Below, piece by piece: positions 7,539-16,475 of a stretch of 36,577 nt of DNA. Both the position numbers and the translations under genes were made by a program. The DNA comes from a virus: positions 1-36,577 of IMG/VR virus record IMGVR_UViG_3300021964_006388, one strand, 5' to 3'. The notes beneath the pieces were generated by a model, which was given only the letters and a program-made list of their open reading frames with translations, had not been told where the DNA came from and ran no database searches. How positions within the stretch are numbered: position 1 is the first letter of the stretch; each line of letters starts with the position of its first letter.

Positions 7539-8624
7539 ATGGCCAAGAAGATGAAAAACCAGAACCCACCACGCCGTGTAGAGATTCGCGGTCAAGACCA
7601 CTTACTAGCCTACATCACGCCAGATGAAGCACAGTTGCTTATGGACAATGGCGGCTCTGGCGAACCGGGGCCAATGGGTATTCCGGCGTATAGAACTGGC
7701 CCCGGAGATATGGGTGGTAGTGCTGGCTCCGATAGTGATGCAAATGGTGCTTCCGGTGGTGATAGCCCCGGTGGACGCGGTGGTGGTGACCCTCGCGGCG
7801 AATCCAGCATGTCAGGCGGCGCTGGTGCGTTTGGCGAGGCTGGAAGAGGCGGAGTAAGAGGCGGCGGCGGAATGTCACCCGGAGAAAGTCAGGCAAGATA
7901 TGGAACCCCTGCATTTGCTGGCAGAACTACTGCGCCAACACCGGGAGAGATAGCGGCTGTTGGTCGTGCGCCATCTAGTGAACGTGGCTTTGACGTAAAA
8001 ACAGCCAAAGCAATAACAGATATTATGATGGCTAAACAATTAGGCTGGGTGGATAGGGCCGCTTTAGATGCTTACGCAAAGGGTAAGAATATGCGTGGGT
8101 TTACTCCGGCACCACCGGGGTATCCGGGCGTTTTTTCATCTTTTCAAGCAGAGCAAAGTATGCCGCCCGGTATGTTGTCTGCCGCATTTGGTACTTTAGG
8201 GTTGCCGACAAAAGGCTTTGTAACAACAGGCTGGGGCGATATGGGTGCTGGGTCAGATATGGGCGGCGGTGGGCCAGAAATAGTACCAACACAGACAAAC
8301 CCAGTCACGGGTCAAGAAGAGTGTCCTAGTGGCTATACATTTGACGGTGACATCAACGCATGTCGCATTGACGCCCCACTAGCAAATGTTGGAGATACAG
8401 TAGGCGGTGACGGTTTCACATATGAACCCGGCACATATGCACGGATGGGGTTACTTGATGTAGCGCCTACTGGCTTGCCAGAGTTTGCTGGACAATACGG
8501 AACTGGTTTCGGAACACCACAGGACTTTGAAGCCGCCAACCTAGCTTATCGGCGCGGTGCGGGTACACGCGCTGGCATCTTCCAAGACCCATATAACCTT
8601 CAGGGTTATGCACTTTTATCGTAG
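7539..8624 (+). CDS. Gly-rich hypothetical structural protein
   Basis: A 361-residue product. The N-terminus (about 45 residues) looks ordered; residues ~45-125 are Gly/Ser/Pro-rich low complexity. A CPSGYTFDGDINACR module near residue 265 could form a disulfide. The C-terminal ~65 residues (GLLDVAP ... FEAANLAYR) match a segment of the next gene. The gene starts 1 nt after the portal stop. Function unknown; place between portal and scaffold suggests a virion or assembly role. Confidence 0.78.
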   Translation: MAKKMKNQNPPRRVEIRGQDHLLAYITPDEAQLLMDNGGSGEPGPMGIPAYRTGPGDMGGSAGSDSDANGASGGDSPGGRGGGDPRGESSMSGGAGAFGEAGRGGVRGGGGMSPGESQARYGTPAFAGRTTAPTPGEIAAVGRAPSSERGFDVKTAKAITDIMMAKQLGWVDRAALDAYAKGKNMRGFTPAPPGYPGVFSSFQAEQSMPPGMLSAAFGTLGLPTKGFVTTGWGDMGAGSDMGGGGPEIVPTQTNPVTGQEECPSGYTFDGDINACRIDAPLANVGDTVGGDGFTYEPGTYARMGLLDVAPTGLPEFAGQYGTGFGTPQDFEAANLAYRRGAGTRAGIFQDPYNLQGYALLS

Positions 8625-8633
8625 GAGATTATT

Positions 8634-9191
8634 ATGGGATACGGAGGTATTAGCCCTGTAAGGCAAGTGTACACACCTCAAGAGCGATACTTGCAACAAA
8701 TATCAGACCCGAACGCACCGCAAGTTTACGGACGCAAGGGGTTGCTTGATATTGCGCCAAATCTAGCTGGCACTTTGTTTGAGCCATTTAACTTTGAAGC
8801 TATGAATTTAGCTTATAGGTTGCCCGTTGGCACTGTACCTAGTTATTTTTCAGATGATTACGATATATCTGATATGTCTCTACTTGGTGGTTTTTCTGGC
8901 GCTCCCGGCGGCGATTATAAGGCTACTAATGTTACGCCTGATTACTTGCAAAGAATGGCAGAAGAAGAAGCCGCGCGCGAAGAAGAGAAACGGCGACAGC
9001 AACAAGCCGCACAACAGCGCCGCAGACTAACGCCACAACAAGAATATTATTATCACGTTTTAGACCCACAAAGCGAGGCTGAACGGCGTGTAAATCCGCA
9101 AGACAGTCGTTTAAAATGGACGTGGGAAGGCGGCAGTAAGTATATTGATGATTACGGCAATGTAGCAGTTTTGTCTGAAGGTGGAGATTAG
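8634..9191 (+). CDS. Hypothetical protein sharing a motif with its upstream neighbour
   Basis: A 185-residue product. ATG 8634 follows a good site, TAGGAGATTATT. Residues ~38-65 (GLLDIAP ... NFEAMNLAYRLPVGT) are clearly related to the C-terminus of the preceding protein. A charged EEEAAREEEKRRQQQAAQQ coiled coil follows. Function unknown; probably structural or assembly. Confidence 0.75.
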   Translation: MGYGGISPVRQVYTPQERYLQQISDPNAPQVYGRKGLLDIAPNLAGTLFEPFNFEAMNLAYRLPVGTVPSYFSDDYDISDMSLLGGFSGAPGGDYKATNVTPDYLQRMAEEEAAREEEKRRQQQAAQQRRRLTPQQEYYYHVLDPQSEAERRVNPQDSRLKWTWEGGSKYIDDYGNVAVLSEGGD

Positions 9192-9193
9192 AT

Positions 9194-9481
9194 TTGAACG
9201 AAGGAAAAGCAAGGGAACAGATGGCGAGGGCTGAAAAAGCCAAAGCCGTTTTACGGAACGAAATATTCATAGAGAGTTTTGAGTATTTAGAGACAGAATT
9301 TACAAATGCTTGGAAGCAGAGCGCATTAGGAGACACAGAGGCCAGAGAGCGTCTGTATATGCTGTGCCAGAACTTAGAAGCATTGAAAGGATACATCCAT
9401 AAGGTCGTTGAAGACGGCAAAATGGCAAAAGTTTCGCTAGATGAGTTGCAAAAACGTCAACAATTTGAGAAAAGGAAATAA
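9194..9481 (+). CDS. Small helical head-region protein
   Basis: A 95-residue, mostly helical and charged product. I accept the TTG start at 9194 because GGAG lies 7 nt upstream and 2 nt separate it from the previous stop; an ATG at 9221 is the alternative. Proteins of this size and pattern (paired EKAK and LYMLCQNLEALKGYIHKVVE helices) often lie just before the scaffold gene in short-tailed phages. Function unknown. Confidence 0.7.
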   Translation: MNEGKAREQMARAEKAKAVLRNEIFIESFEYLETEFTNAWKQSALGDTEARERLYMLCQNLEALKGYIHKVVEDGKMAKVSLDELQKRQQFEKRK

Positions 9482-9483
9482 TT

Positions 9484-10494
9484 ATGTCCGACAATCCTAA
9501 CGGAACCGGAGCTATTTCAATTAATGATGCAATTAGCCTTCTAAATACCCCCGAAGAGGATACGGTTGTAGAAGAGCGGCAGGAAGCAGTAGCTTCCGAA
9601 CCAGTGGAGGCAGAGGCCGACATTACCGAAGAAGACACTCAGCTTGAGGCTGAATCTTACGAGGATGACGAGGATGATGCTTATGATGCTGAAGGGTCTG
9701 ATGAAGACGATGACTACGAGGACGGAGAAGAGGAACCTCAAGAGCGTCTCTACACAGTCAAAGTAGACGGTGAAGAGATAGAGGTCAGCCTTGACGAAGC
9801 CCTACAAGGTTATCAGAGGCAACAGGCTTTTACTAAGCGTAGTATGGAAATTGCGGAGCAACGCAAGGCTGTTGAACAAGAAGCCGCGCAAGCAAAGCAA
9901 GCTCGTGATTACTACGCACAGCAACTTGATGTGCTGGCACAGCAGATTCAACAGACAATTCCTCAGGAACCTGATTGGGTCTCATTAGCAAGAGAGGTGA
10001 CGGCTGAAGAGTACAACGCCATTAGAGCAGAGTACGATAACCGGAAAGCCAACCTCTCAAAAGTGGAGCAAGAGCGACAGGCAGTCGCTCAACAACAGGC
10101 CGCTGAACGTGAACAGATGCTTCACGAGCATCTTAGAGCGCAACGGTCTGAAATGCTAAATCGCATCCCTCAATGGAAGGATGACGATGTTCGGAATAAA
10201 GAGCGTCTTCAAGTAGTTGAGTACGCTCGTAACATCGGGTTTAGCGAAGAAGAAGTTGCACAGGCCACAGACGCTAGGGCTGTGGAACTTCTGTACAAAG
10301 CGATGCAGTGGGACAATCTACAGCGTAAGAAACCCAATGCTAAGAAACGCACCAGAGAAGCTCCGAAGATGGCTAAAGCTGGACAGCCACGCACAAAGAA
10401 GCAAGTTGCTAGTCGTTCACGGCAACAGTCTATGAACCGTTTGAATAAAGAACGGTCTGTAGATGCCGCCGTATCATACTTGATGGGCAATTAA
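9484..10494 (+). CDS. Scaffolding protein
   Basis: A 336-residue product that would guide capsid assembly and then leave the prohead. Residues ~25-90 are strongly acidic (long Glu/Asp runs), followed by YTVKVDGEEIEVSLDEALQG, a short beta-rich module typical of phage scaffolds, then a Gln/Glu-rich coiled coil and a basic C-terminus. Position directly before the capsid gene supports the call. The start is 2 nt after the previous stop. Confidence 0.85.
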   Translation: MSDNPNGTGAISINDAISLLNTPEEDTVVEERQEAVASEPVEAEADITEEDTQLEAESYEDDEDDAYDAEGSDEDDDYEDGEEEPQERLYTVKVDGEEIEVSLDEALQGYQRQQAFTKRSMEIAEQRKAVEQEAAQAKQARDYYAQQLDVLAQQIQQTIPQEPDWVSLAREVTAEEYNAIRAEYDNRKANLSKVEQERQAVAQQQAAEREQMLHEHLRAQRSEMLNRIPQWKDDDVRNKERLQVVEYARNIGFSEEEVAQATDARAVELLYKAMQWDNLQRKKPNAKKRTREAPKMAKAGQPRTKKQVASRSRQQSMNRLNKERSVDAAVSYLMGN

Positions 10495-10513
10495 CCTTAG
10501 AAGGAGATGAATC

Positions 10514-11461
10514 ATGTCCACATTCACTACCTCGTCAGCCGTTGGTGAGCGCGAACAGCTTGCTGACGTCATCTATCGGATTGACCCCGATGAAACACCT
10601 ATCTTCAGCGCACTGAAGAAGGAAACCTCAAACGGCATCTTCACTGAATGGCAAGTACAAGAACTTGCTTCTGCAAGTGCCACCAACTACGCAACGGAAG
10701 GCGCAGATGCTAGCATCGTTGCTCCAACAGCAACCGTCCGTCTTGGTAACTACCACCAGATTTCGGTCAAAGCAGTAGCTGTATCAAAGACCCTTGATGC
10801 AGTTGAAAAAGCTGGCCGCGACCGTGAAGTAGCGTACCAGAAGGTGTTGAAATCATTGGAACTTCGCCGTGATATCGAAAAAGCTATCGGTGACACAGAC
10901 GTTGCTCGTAGTGGTTCTGACCCTCGTAAATCAGCATCATTGTCATGCTGGATTACAAACGGTTCAGTAGGTGCCGCTGGTACTTTCGCCGCTGGCGTAG
11001 GTACAGACACCATCACTGCTGGTACTGCCCGTGCGTTGACACTTGCCCTCATCGAAGACGGCATGCAAGACGCTTGGACAGACGGTGGTAATCCGAAGAT
11101 GATGGTTGCATCGGCCACTAACCGTGCAAACTTCTCTGACCTGTCAGCTTCTGGCAACTTGGTTAGCAACGATGTCAACATGACAGCCGCTAAAGAAGTT
11201 ACCTACGTTGGTTCGACATCAGTCTTTTTGACTGACTTCGGCACCATCGAAGTAGCTCCTTCACGCTTCATGGGCAACGACCGCATCTTCCTGATTGACC
11301 CAGACTTCGCTTCTCTTGCGACCATCAATGGCCGTAACTTTGCTGAGAACGAAATCGCGCCAACAGGTGACGCTGAGAAATTCCAGATTGTGACTGAGTG
11401 GGCTTTGAAAGTACAAGCTCCAAAAGCACACGCTGGTATCTTCGACTTGTCAGGTGCCTAA
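10514..11461 (+). CDS. Major capsid protein (SU10/DUF5309 family)
   Basis: A 315-residue product with the family's typical N-terminus: ADVIYRIDPDETPIFSAL followed by EWQVQELASA and NYATEGADAS. This matches the phage SU10 major head protein family (DUF5309) from knowledge of the family. Length is normal. A very strong ribosome site, AGAAGGAG, lies 7 nt before the ATG, and an intrinsic terminator follows 10 nt after the stop, both fitting a highly expressed gene. Confidence 0.92.
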   Translation: MSTFTTSSAVGEREQLADVIYRIDPDETPIFSALKKETSNGIFTEWQVQELASASATNYATEGADASIVAPTATVRLGNYHQISVKAVAVSKTLDAVEKAGRDREVAYQKVLKSLELRRDIEKAIGDTDVARSGSDPRKSASLSCWITNGSVGAAGTFAAGVGTDTITAGTARALTLALIEDGMQDAWTDGGNPKMMVASATNRANFSDLSASGNLVSNDVNMTAAKEVTYVGSTSVFLTDFGTIEVAPSRFMGNDRIFLIDPDFASLATINGRNFAENEIAPTGDAEKFQIVTEWALKVQAPKAHAGIFDLSGA

Positions 11462-11472
11462 GTAACATAGAG

Positions 11473-11500
11473 GGGGCGGTTCGCCGCCCCTTCTTCTTTT
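11473..11500 (+). terminator. Intrinsic terminator after the capsid gene
   Basis: GGGGCGG-TTCG-CCGCCCC forms a perfect 7-bp GC stem with a UUCG loop, followed by TTCTTCTTTT. The next gene starts 12 nt later with no obvious promoter between, so this likely trims readthrough after the capsid gene and lowers expression downstream. Confidence 0.9.
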
Positions 11501-11511
11501 AAGGGAAAAAC

Positions 11512-11832
11512 ATGAAAAGATTACTTTCTAAAGATGCCGCTACAGGCAAAGAGATTTATCTAAACCAAGGCTCTGACGGTTCCACTGTCATTGAGACTAC
11601 CCAGAAGTTCGACAATCTGTTCAAGATTAACAAGCAAATGAGTGACGACTGGCGCTACGGCAATTTGCGCGGCACCCAGCGTCATATGCAACATGTGGCA
11701 GAAATACCGAATGTAGTGTATCATCACCTACTAGAAAAGCTGGGTAAACCTAGCGAGAACCCAAAGGCTTGGAAGGCGTGGCTGAATAGCAACGAGAACC
11801 GGGCGTTTAGAACAGGCGGCGGTAACATCTAA
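11512..11832 (+). CDS. Hypothetical head-tail region protein
   Basis: A 106-residue product between capsid and adaptor genes: it has a short beta-rich N-terminus (LLSKDAATGKEIYLNQG) and a helical second half with KAWKAWLNSNENRAFRTGGG at the end, which looks like a disordered Arg/Gly tail. Its site AAGGGAAAAACATG lies just beyond the terminator. The stop overlaps the next start as TAATG. No firm family name. Confidence 0.78.
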   Translation: MKRLLSKDAATGKEIYLNQGSDGSTVIETTQKFDNLFKINKQMSDDWRYGNLRGTQRHMQHVAEIPNVVYHHLLEKLGKPSENPKAWKAWLNSNENRAFRTGGGNI

Positions 11833-12473
11833 TGGCTATTACATCTTACGCAGACTTGCAGACCTCTATAGCCAACTTTTTGGCTCGTAGCGACCTTACC
11901 GCGCAGATACCTGACTTTATCCAGCTTGCAGAGGCTCGCATCAATCGTGAGCTAGAAACACGCGAACAGGAAAAGCGGTCACAAGCCACATTGACGGCTG
12001 GTGACGAATACATTGCATTGCCGACAGATTTGCGCGAGGTGCGTGAGGTGAAGTTGAACACCAGCCCACTGACGGTGTTGAACTATATGTCACCCACTGG
12101 GTTAGATTCAGAATACTCTAGCAATGGTCTTGGCAAGCCAAAGGGCTACAGCATAGTCGGTAAGGAAATGAAGGTACGGCCTGTTCCTGACAGCGCGTAC
12201 ACTATGGAGATAGTGTATATTGGTTCTGTAGACACGTTATCCGCTACAACAACGCCTGTGCTGTTCCTACGCTCACCAGATGTGTATTTGTATGGCGCGT
12301 TGACTGAAGCCTATGTGTACTTGCTGGACGAGCAAAGAGCCGCGCAGTATGACGAAAAGTTTACTCGTGCTATAAATGAGGTGCGGATGGACGAAGAGCG
12401 TTCACACTACGGCACAGGGCCATTAACCACTAAGTCTGCCTATCTACGGCAGAACGCAACAGCGGAGAAGTAA
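11832..12473 (+). CDS. Head-tail adaptor protein
   Basis: A 213-residue product with the helical start DLQTSIANFLARSDLTAQIP, then IQLAEARINRELETREQE, typical of the SU10/P22-type adaptors that form a ring beneath the portal. The following beta region (YIALPTDLREVREVKL) and the C-terminal helix YLYGALTEAYVYLLDEQRAA fit the same family. It belongs to the same SU10-like head module as the capsid protein. Confidence 0.85.
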   Translation: MAITSYADLQTSIANFLARSDLTAQIPDFIQLAEARINRELETREQEKRSQATLTAGDEYIALPTDLREVREVKLNTSPLTVLNYMSPTGLDSEYSSNGLGKPKGYSIVGKEMKVRPVPDSAYTMEIVYIGSVDTLSATTTPVLFLRSPDVYLYGALTEAYVYLLDEQRAAQYDEKFTRAINEVRMDEERSHYGTGPLTTKSAYLRQNATAEK

Positions 12474-12476
12474 AAT

Positions 12477-12863
12477 ATGTCTGCAATGTCTGACTACCTA
12501 GAGAATGAGATTCTCGACCACATTCTAAGCACTGGTGCTTATACGATGCCTACGGCTGTATATGTAGGCCTGTCTACAGGTTCATTTGCCGATGACAACA
12601 GCGGCACAGAGCTTTCTGGCAACGGTTATGCCCGTGTAGCGGCTACATTCAATGCGGCGGCATCTGGCACGGCTGACAACAGCGCGGCTATTGAGTTCTC
12701 AGCGGCTACAGCAAGCTGGGGTACAGTGAGCCACTTTGGGCTGTTTGACGCTTCATCAGCCGGGAACTTGCTGATTCACGGTGCATTTACCGCAGCGAAG
12801 CTGATTGACACAGGTGACATCCTAAAGATTTCTGCTGGTGATTTAGACATCACAGCGGCATAG
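12477..12863 (+). CDS. Phage tail/virion protein (Gp80-like)
   Basis: A 128-residue beta-rich product: MSDYLENEILDHILSTGAYT, PTAVYVGLSTG, ASWGTVSHFGLFDASSAGN and a closing DILKISAGDLDI. This pattern matches a widespread phage family I know as Gp80-like tail fibre or virion decoration proteins. It starts 3 nt after the adaptor stop. Confidence 0.82.
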   Translation: MSAMSDYLENEILDHILSTGAYTMPTAVYVGLSTGSFADDNSGTELSGNGYARVAATFNAAASGTADNSAAIEFSAATASWGTVSHFGLFDASSAGNLLIHGAFTAAKLIDTGDILKISAGDLDITAA

Positions 12864-12872
12864 GTGTAGCTA

Positions 12873-13598
12873 ATGGCTACAGGCACCCCCAGTTTAGACA
12901 ACTTTACCAGTAGCATTGATGCGCTTCCATATTCGCTGGACAGCGCATTACTGCTTACTCAGGTTGACTGGTCTAATCCAACATTAGAGCAGTTAGACAA
13001 CTGGGGTACGCTTGAAGACTTAGACACATTTGGCACCCTTGAACAGCTAGAGAACCTAGAGGTCAAGCACTTTCAAGGCACTGCTACTGCTGCAATTACT
13101 GTAACGGCAGAGGTTCAGTTTGCGATTGAAATGCCAGCAGCGGTATCTATCTCCGCATCCGCAACGGCAGACAACAATCGTATTCGCCCGATGGAAGGCT
13201 CTGTAACAGGTGCTGCTAGTTACGCCGCTGTTATAACACCTGTTAGAACCGTAGACGCATCTGTAAGCGTTGCTGTTACAGAATCTACCGTGTCTACCCG
13301 TATACGCACTGACAGCGCGTCTGAGGCGATTTCTATTAGTGCCACGTCAGATTCTAACTATGTGTTCAATGTGCATAGTGCTGTATCAATAGCGGCAACG
13401 ACAACAGGCGCGGCTAATGGTATATTCGCTATGCCGGGTACAGCACAGCCTAGAATGAGTGTTTCATGTGAAGCAAAGCGTCTAGGCGAGGAATGGGGCG
13501 CTATATCACCGGGTACAGAGATTTGGTCTGACGTCACTGTAGGCAGTGAGGTTTGGGCAACGGCAACAGTTGGCACAGAGGTTTGGGCGACACAATGA
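12873..13598 (+). CDS. Repeat-rich hypothetical virion protein
   Basis: A 241-residue Ala/Ser/Thr/Val-rich product, predicted mainly beta. Three ~9-residue repeats (TLEQLDNWG, TLEDLDTFG, TLEQLENLE) sit near the N-terminus; the middle has repeated VSISASATAD-like strands; the C-terminus has three ~10-residue repeats around VTVGSEVWAT. The motif SIDALPYSLDSAL near the start recurs in the next protein. The stop overlaps the next ATG as ATGA. Likely an appendage or adhesive component. Confidence 0.7.
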   Translation: MATGTPSLDNFTSSIDALPYSLDSALLLTQVDWSNPTLEQLDNWGTLEDLDTFGTLEQLENLEVKHFQGTATAAITVTAEVQFAIEMPAAVSISASATADNNRIRPMEGSVTGAASYAAVITPVRTVDASVSVAVTESTVSTRIRTDSASEAISISATSDSNYVFNVHSAVSIAATTTGAANGIFAMPGTAQPRMSVSCEAKRLGEEWGAISPGTEIWSDVTVGSEVWATATVGTEVWATQ

Positions 13599-15049
13599 TA
13601 CAGTTTGGTGAATGGCTACCTGACCAGCCAGATTATATGAACGCTGGCGTTACTGAGGCCACTAACGTGGTTCCAGCTTATAACGGCTATCGTAGCCTAA
13701 ATGAGTTCGTTGCGTACTCTAGCGATGCGTCAGACACGATTAAAGGCATTTTCTCTGCAAAGGACGCATCAGACAACGTGAAGCTGTTTGCTGGCGACAG
13801 TGCGCGTCTGTATCTATTCAATCAGACAGGTTCTGCTCTGGATGACGTCAGCGCCTCTGGTGGCTATACACTGACATCAAAAGAGCGCTGGCGTTTCATC
13901 AAGTTCGGTGAAGATGTTATTGCGGCTGGCGGCATTGGCGAAGAGTTGCAGTTGTATAATCTAGCCACAGCAAGCGCATTTGGCGTGCTGTCTACAGACG
14001 CGCCAAAGGCTGACTTCATAGCCGCTGTGCGTGATTTTGTATGGACGGCCAACATTGACGAAGGTTCTGGCCGTGTGCCGTATCGTTGCTACTGGTCAGG
14101 CTTTAATGACATTACAGCTTGGACTGCTGGTACAGACCAGTCTGATTTCCAAGATATACCTGATGCTGGTGGCATTACAGGCTTGGTAGGCGGTGAATAC
14201 GCCACCATTTTGATGGAACGCGCTATTGTACGCGCCACATACACTGGCCCACCACTTATTTGGCAGTTCGATAAGGTTGAAACGTCTAGGGGCTGTCAGG
14301 TGCCGGGTTCTGTATGCAATATCGGGCATATGGTATTCTACCTGTCAGATGATGGCTTCTATATGTTTGACGGCTCAAAGTCACAGCCAATCGGTGCTGA
14401 GAAGATAAATCGCTGGTTCTTTGACGACTTCAACTTCGGCTACAAAGAAAAGATGACATCGGTTGTTGACCCGCAGAATCAGTTGGCTATTTGGTCATAT
14501 GTCAGCAATAGTGCGATTGATGATACGCCTGACAGGTTGCTTATCTTCAACTATGCGCTAAATCGCTGGTCGATTGCCAATGTCCAAGCCGACCTTGTTG
14601 CACCGTTCTTCACGGCTGGCTACACGCTAGAGAACCTTGACCAGATTTCCGCGTCACTAGATTCGTTGCCAGCTTCACTCGATAGTGCGCTGTACAAGGG
14701 CGGTCAGTACCTGTTTGGCGGCGCTTTAGGCACAAAGATATATGCGTTTTCTGGTGACCCGCTTGAAGGCACTATTGTCACGGGCGAAACAGGGATTGCC
14801 ACTGGCAGACACACAATCGTCACTAGAGTATACCCGTACCACGAGGACGGCGATGTAACGGTAGCTATCGGGCTTAGAGGCACACACACCGACACAGTAG
14901 CTTATACAGCGGCAGGTTCGCCTAATGACGCTGGGTTCGTGCCGTTTAGGGCGCAAGACCGATACCACAGGGCTAAAATGACGCTTACAGGCCAATGGTC
15001 ATACGCACAGGGCTTAGACATTGAGGCTAGGCAGGTAGGTCGCAGATGA
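13595..15049 (+). CDS. Tail hub/stabilisation protein (P22 gp10-like)
   Basis: A 484-residue beta-rich product. The start MIQFGEWLPDQPDYMNAG and the motifs TNVVPAYNGYRSL, YRCYWSGFNDITAW, IGHMVFYLSDDGFYMFDG and FNYALNRWSIA resemble the beta-propeller tail-plug proteins of short-tailed phages (P22 gp10 type), which close the portal channel. ATG 13595 is preferred over 13553 because it gives an ATGA overlap and removes a poorly conserved leader. SLDSLPASLDSAL in the C-terminal third echoes the preceding gene. Confidence 0.8.
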   Translation: MIQFGEWLPDQPDYMNAGVTEATNVVPAYNGYRSLNEFVAYSSDASDTIKGIFSAKDASDNVKLFAGDSARLYLFNQTGSALDDVSASGGYTLTSKERWRFIKFGEDVIAAGGIGEELQLYNLATASAFGVLSTDAPKADFIAAVRDFVWTANIDEGSGRVPYRCYWSGFNDITAWTAGTDQSDFQDIPDAGGITGLVGGEYATILMERAIVRATYTGPPLIWQFDKVETSRGCQVPGSVCNIGHMVFYLSDDGFYMFDGSKSQPIGAEKINRWFFDDFNFGYKEKMTSVVDPQNQLAIWSYVSNSAIDDTPDRLLIFNYALNRWSIANVQADLVAPFFTAGYTLENLDQISASLDSLPASLDSALYKGGQYLFGGALGTKIYAFSGDPLEGTIVTGETGIATGRHTIVTRVYPYHEDGDVTVAIGLRGTHTDTVAYTAAGSPNDAGFVPFRAQDRYHRAKMTLTGQWSYAQGLDIEARQVGRR

Positions 15050-15369
15050 CAGTTGAACAGCGCAAAACCAACTTTCGGACACTGAACCCTGTCACAGCAA
15101 CAACACGCGAGATTGCAGAGGTTCTTAATCGTACTATCAATGGCGGCTTAAACAGTGTTGGTTATGTGACGTTGGGTGCTAATGTAACAGAAACAACGGT
15201 ATCTGAACCTCGTTATGGGCCTGAGAGTTTGGTGTTTTTCTGTGGGGTTGACCACGACCCGTGGCATCATAATCCTTACGTTAAAGGCACAAGCACAAAA
15301 GGCACAATGGTTATTGGACATGACAATCAAGGACACACAGCAGATTTCGCATACCTCATTATTGGATGA
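15046..15369 (+). CDS. Small virion/fibre-tip-like protein
   Basis: A 107-residue product starting at an ATGA overlap. The N-terminus is helical (TTREIAEVLNRTINGGL); the C-terminal half (PESLVFFCGVDHD ... KGTMVIGHDNQGHTADFAYL) resembles the beta-sandwich tip domains of phage tail fibres. Likely a small tail component; function not proven. Confidence 0.72.
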   Translation: MTVEQRKTNFRTLNPVTATTREIAEVLNRTINGGLNSVGYVTLGANVTETTVSEPRYGPESLVFFCGVDHDPWHHNPYVKGTSTKGTMVIGHDNQGHTADFAYLIIG

Positions 15370-15712
15370 GTTCGAGAGATTAGCGCATCACATAGATGCG
15401 GCGTTGGCGTATTCTGGCGATACTCATAGTTCGTTAGATGTGTTAGATGCTATAAAGGACGGTAAAGCGCAGTTTTTCCCATTGGAAAATTCTGTTATAG
15501 TGACGGAGATAGTTGACTACCCGAAAAAGGCCGTGTGTCGTATCTGGTTGGCTGGCGGTGATATGGGTGAATTGGTAAAGGCTGAGAAAGAGCTAGTGAA
15601 GTGGGCAAGAGACCACGGATGTAGCGGAATGGAAATCATCGGACGCAAAGGCTGGGAACGGCAGTTAAAGGACTACAGTCCAGCGTCAACTGTACTAACA
15701 AAGGAAATATGA
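15320..15712 (+). CDS. Putative GNAT-like phage protein
   Basis: A 130-residue product. The N-terminus DEFERLAHHIDAALAYSGDT is helical; SVIVTEIVDYPKKAVCRIWLAGG forms likely central strands (20-residue limit kept by reading only to LAGG); GCSGMEIIGRKGWERQL near the C-terminus resembles the conserved end of GNAT-fold proteins in phage tail operons. It overlaps the previous gene by 50 nt if started at ATG 15320; a TTG near 15362 would remove most overlap. Acetyltransferase activity is uncertain. Confidence 0.68.
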   Translation: MTIKDTQQISHTSLLDEFERLAHHIDAALAYSGDTHSSLDVLDAIKDGKAQFFPLENSVIVTEIVDYPKKAVCRIWLAGGDMGELVKAEKELVKWARDHGCSGMEIIGRKGWERQLKDYSPASTVLTKEI

Positions 15713-15713
15713 G

Positions 15714-16466
15714 ATGAGCAAAGGCGGCGGTAACACAAGAACGGTACAGGCGAGTTCAACAGAACCGCCAGCTTTTCAGAAGCCATTCCTAGAGTATGGC
15801 CTTTCTCAAGCAAAGCAGCTTTATCAATCAGGCGCGCCTCAGTATTACCCCGGCAGCACAGTTGTAGGCTACTCGCCAGAATCTGAGATGGCGTTGGAAG
15901 GTATCCGCCAGCAAGCAATATCTGGTAGCCCGTTCATTCAAGGCGTACAAGATGTCGTGATGCAGAACCTGATGGGTACAAACCCATTGCAATCAGCGGC
16001 GTTTAAACCAGTCGTAGAGCAGGTACAGGCGCAAGCCGCACAAGCTGGTCGTTACGGCTCTGGCTACCAGCAAGCTGCATTGGCACAGGCACTGGCACCA
16101 ATGGCGTTGCAAGCACAACAGCAAGCGATTGCACAGGCACCAGCGGCACGTCAGTTCGGTTATGCTGACCTTGAGACATTGGCAGGTGTTGGTGCGGCTC
16201 GTGAGGCTCAACAGCAAGCAGAGTTGGCGGCTGATATTGAACGGTTCCAGTTTGAGCAAGCACGGCCACAAGAGAAACTACAGCAATATCTTGCGGCTGT
16301 TCGTGGCGGTGAGATGGGTCAGACCACATATGAAACACAACAGCGTCAGCCACTTACAAGCATCCTTGGCGGTGCTTTGTCAGGCGCACAGCTAGGCGGT
16401 ATGGTTCCGGGTCTAGGCGCTGGCTATGGTGCTGGTTTAGGTGCTTTAGCAGGATTGCTAGGTTAG
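15714..16466 (+). CDS. Internal virion/ejection-type protein 1
   Basis: A 250-residue product rich in Ala and Gln. Residues ~95-180 form long helices (QAQAAQAGRYGSGYQQAALA), and the C-terminus is a Gly-rich hydrophobic segment (GALSGAQLGGMVPGLGAGYG). This build is typical of proteins ejected with DNA by short-tailed phages. First of three such genes in a row. Confidence 0.75.
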   Translation: MSKGGGNTRTVQASSTEPPAFQKPFLEYGLSQAKQLYQSGAPQYYPGSTVVGYSPESEMALEGIRQQAISGSPFIQGVQDVVMQNLMGTNPLQSAAFKPVVEQVQAQAAQAGRYGSGYQQAALAQALAPMALQAQQQAIAQAPAARQFGYADLETLAGVGAAREAQQQAELAADIERFQFEQARPQEKLQQYLAAVRGGEMGQTTYETQQRQPLTSILGGALSGAQLGGMVPGLGAGYGAGLGALAGLLG

Positions 16467-16475
16467 GAGAGTTAG

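Noticed and set aside
10750-11181. 143-residue minus-strand open frame within the capsid gene
   Set aside because: Shadow of the strongly biased capsid coding sequence; no independent evidence.
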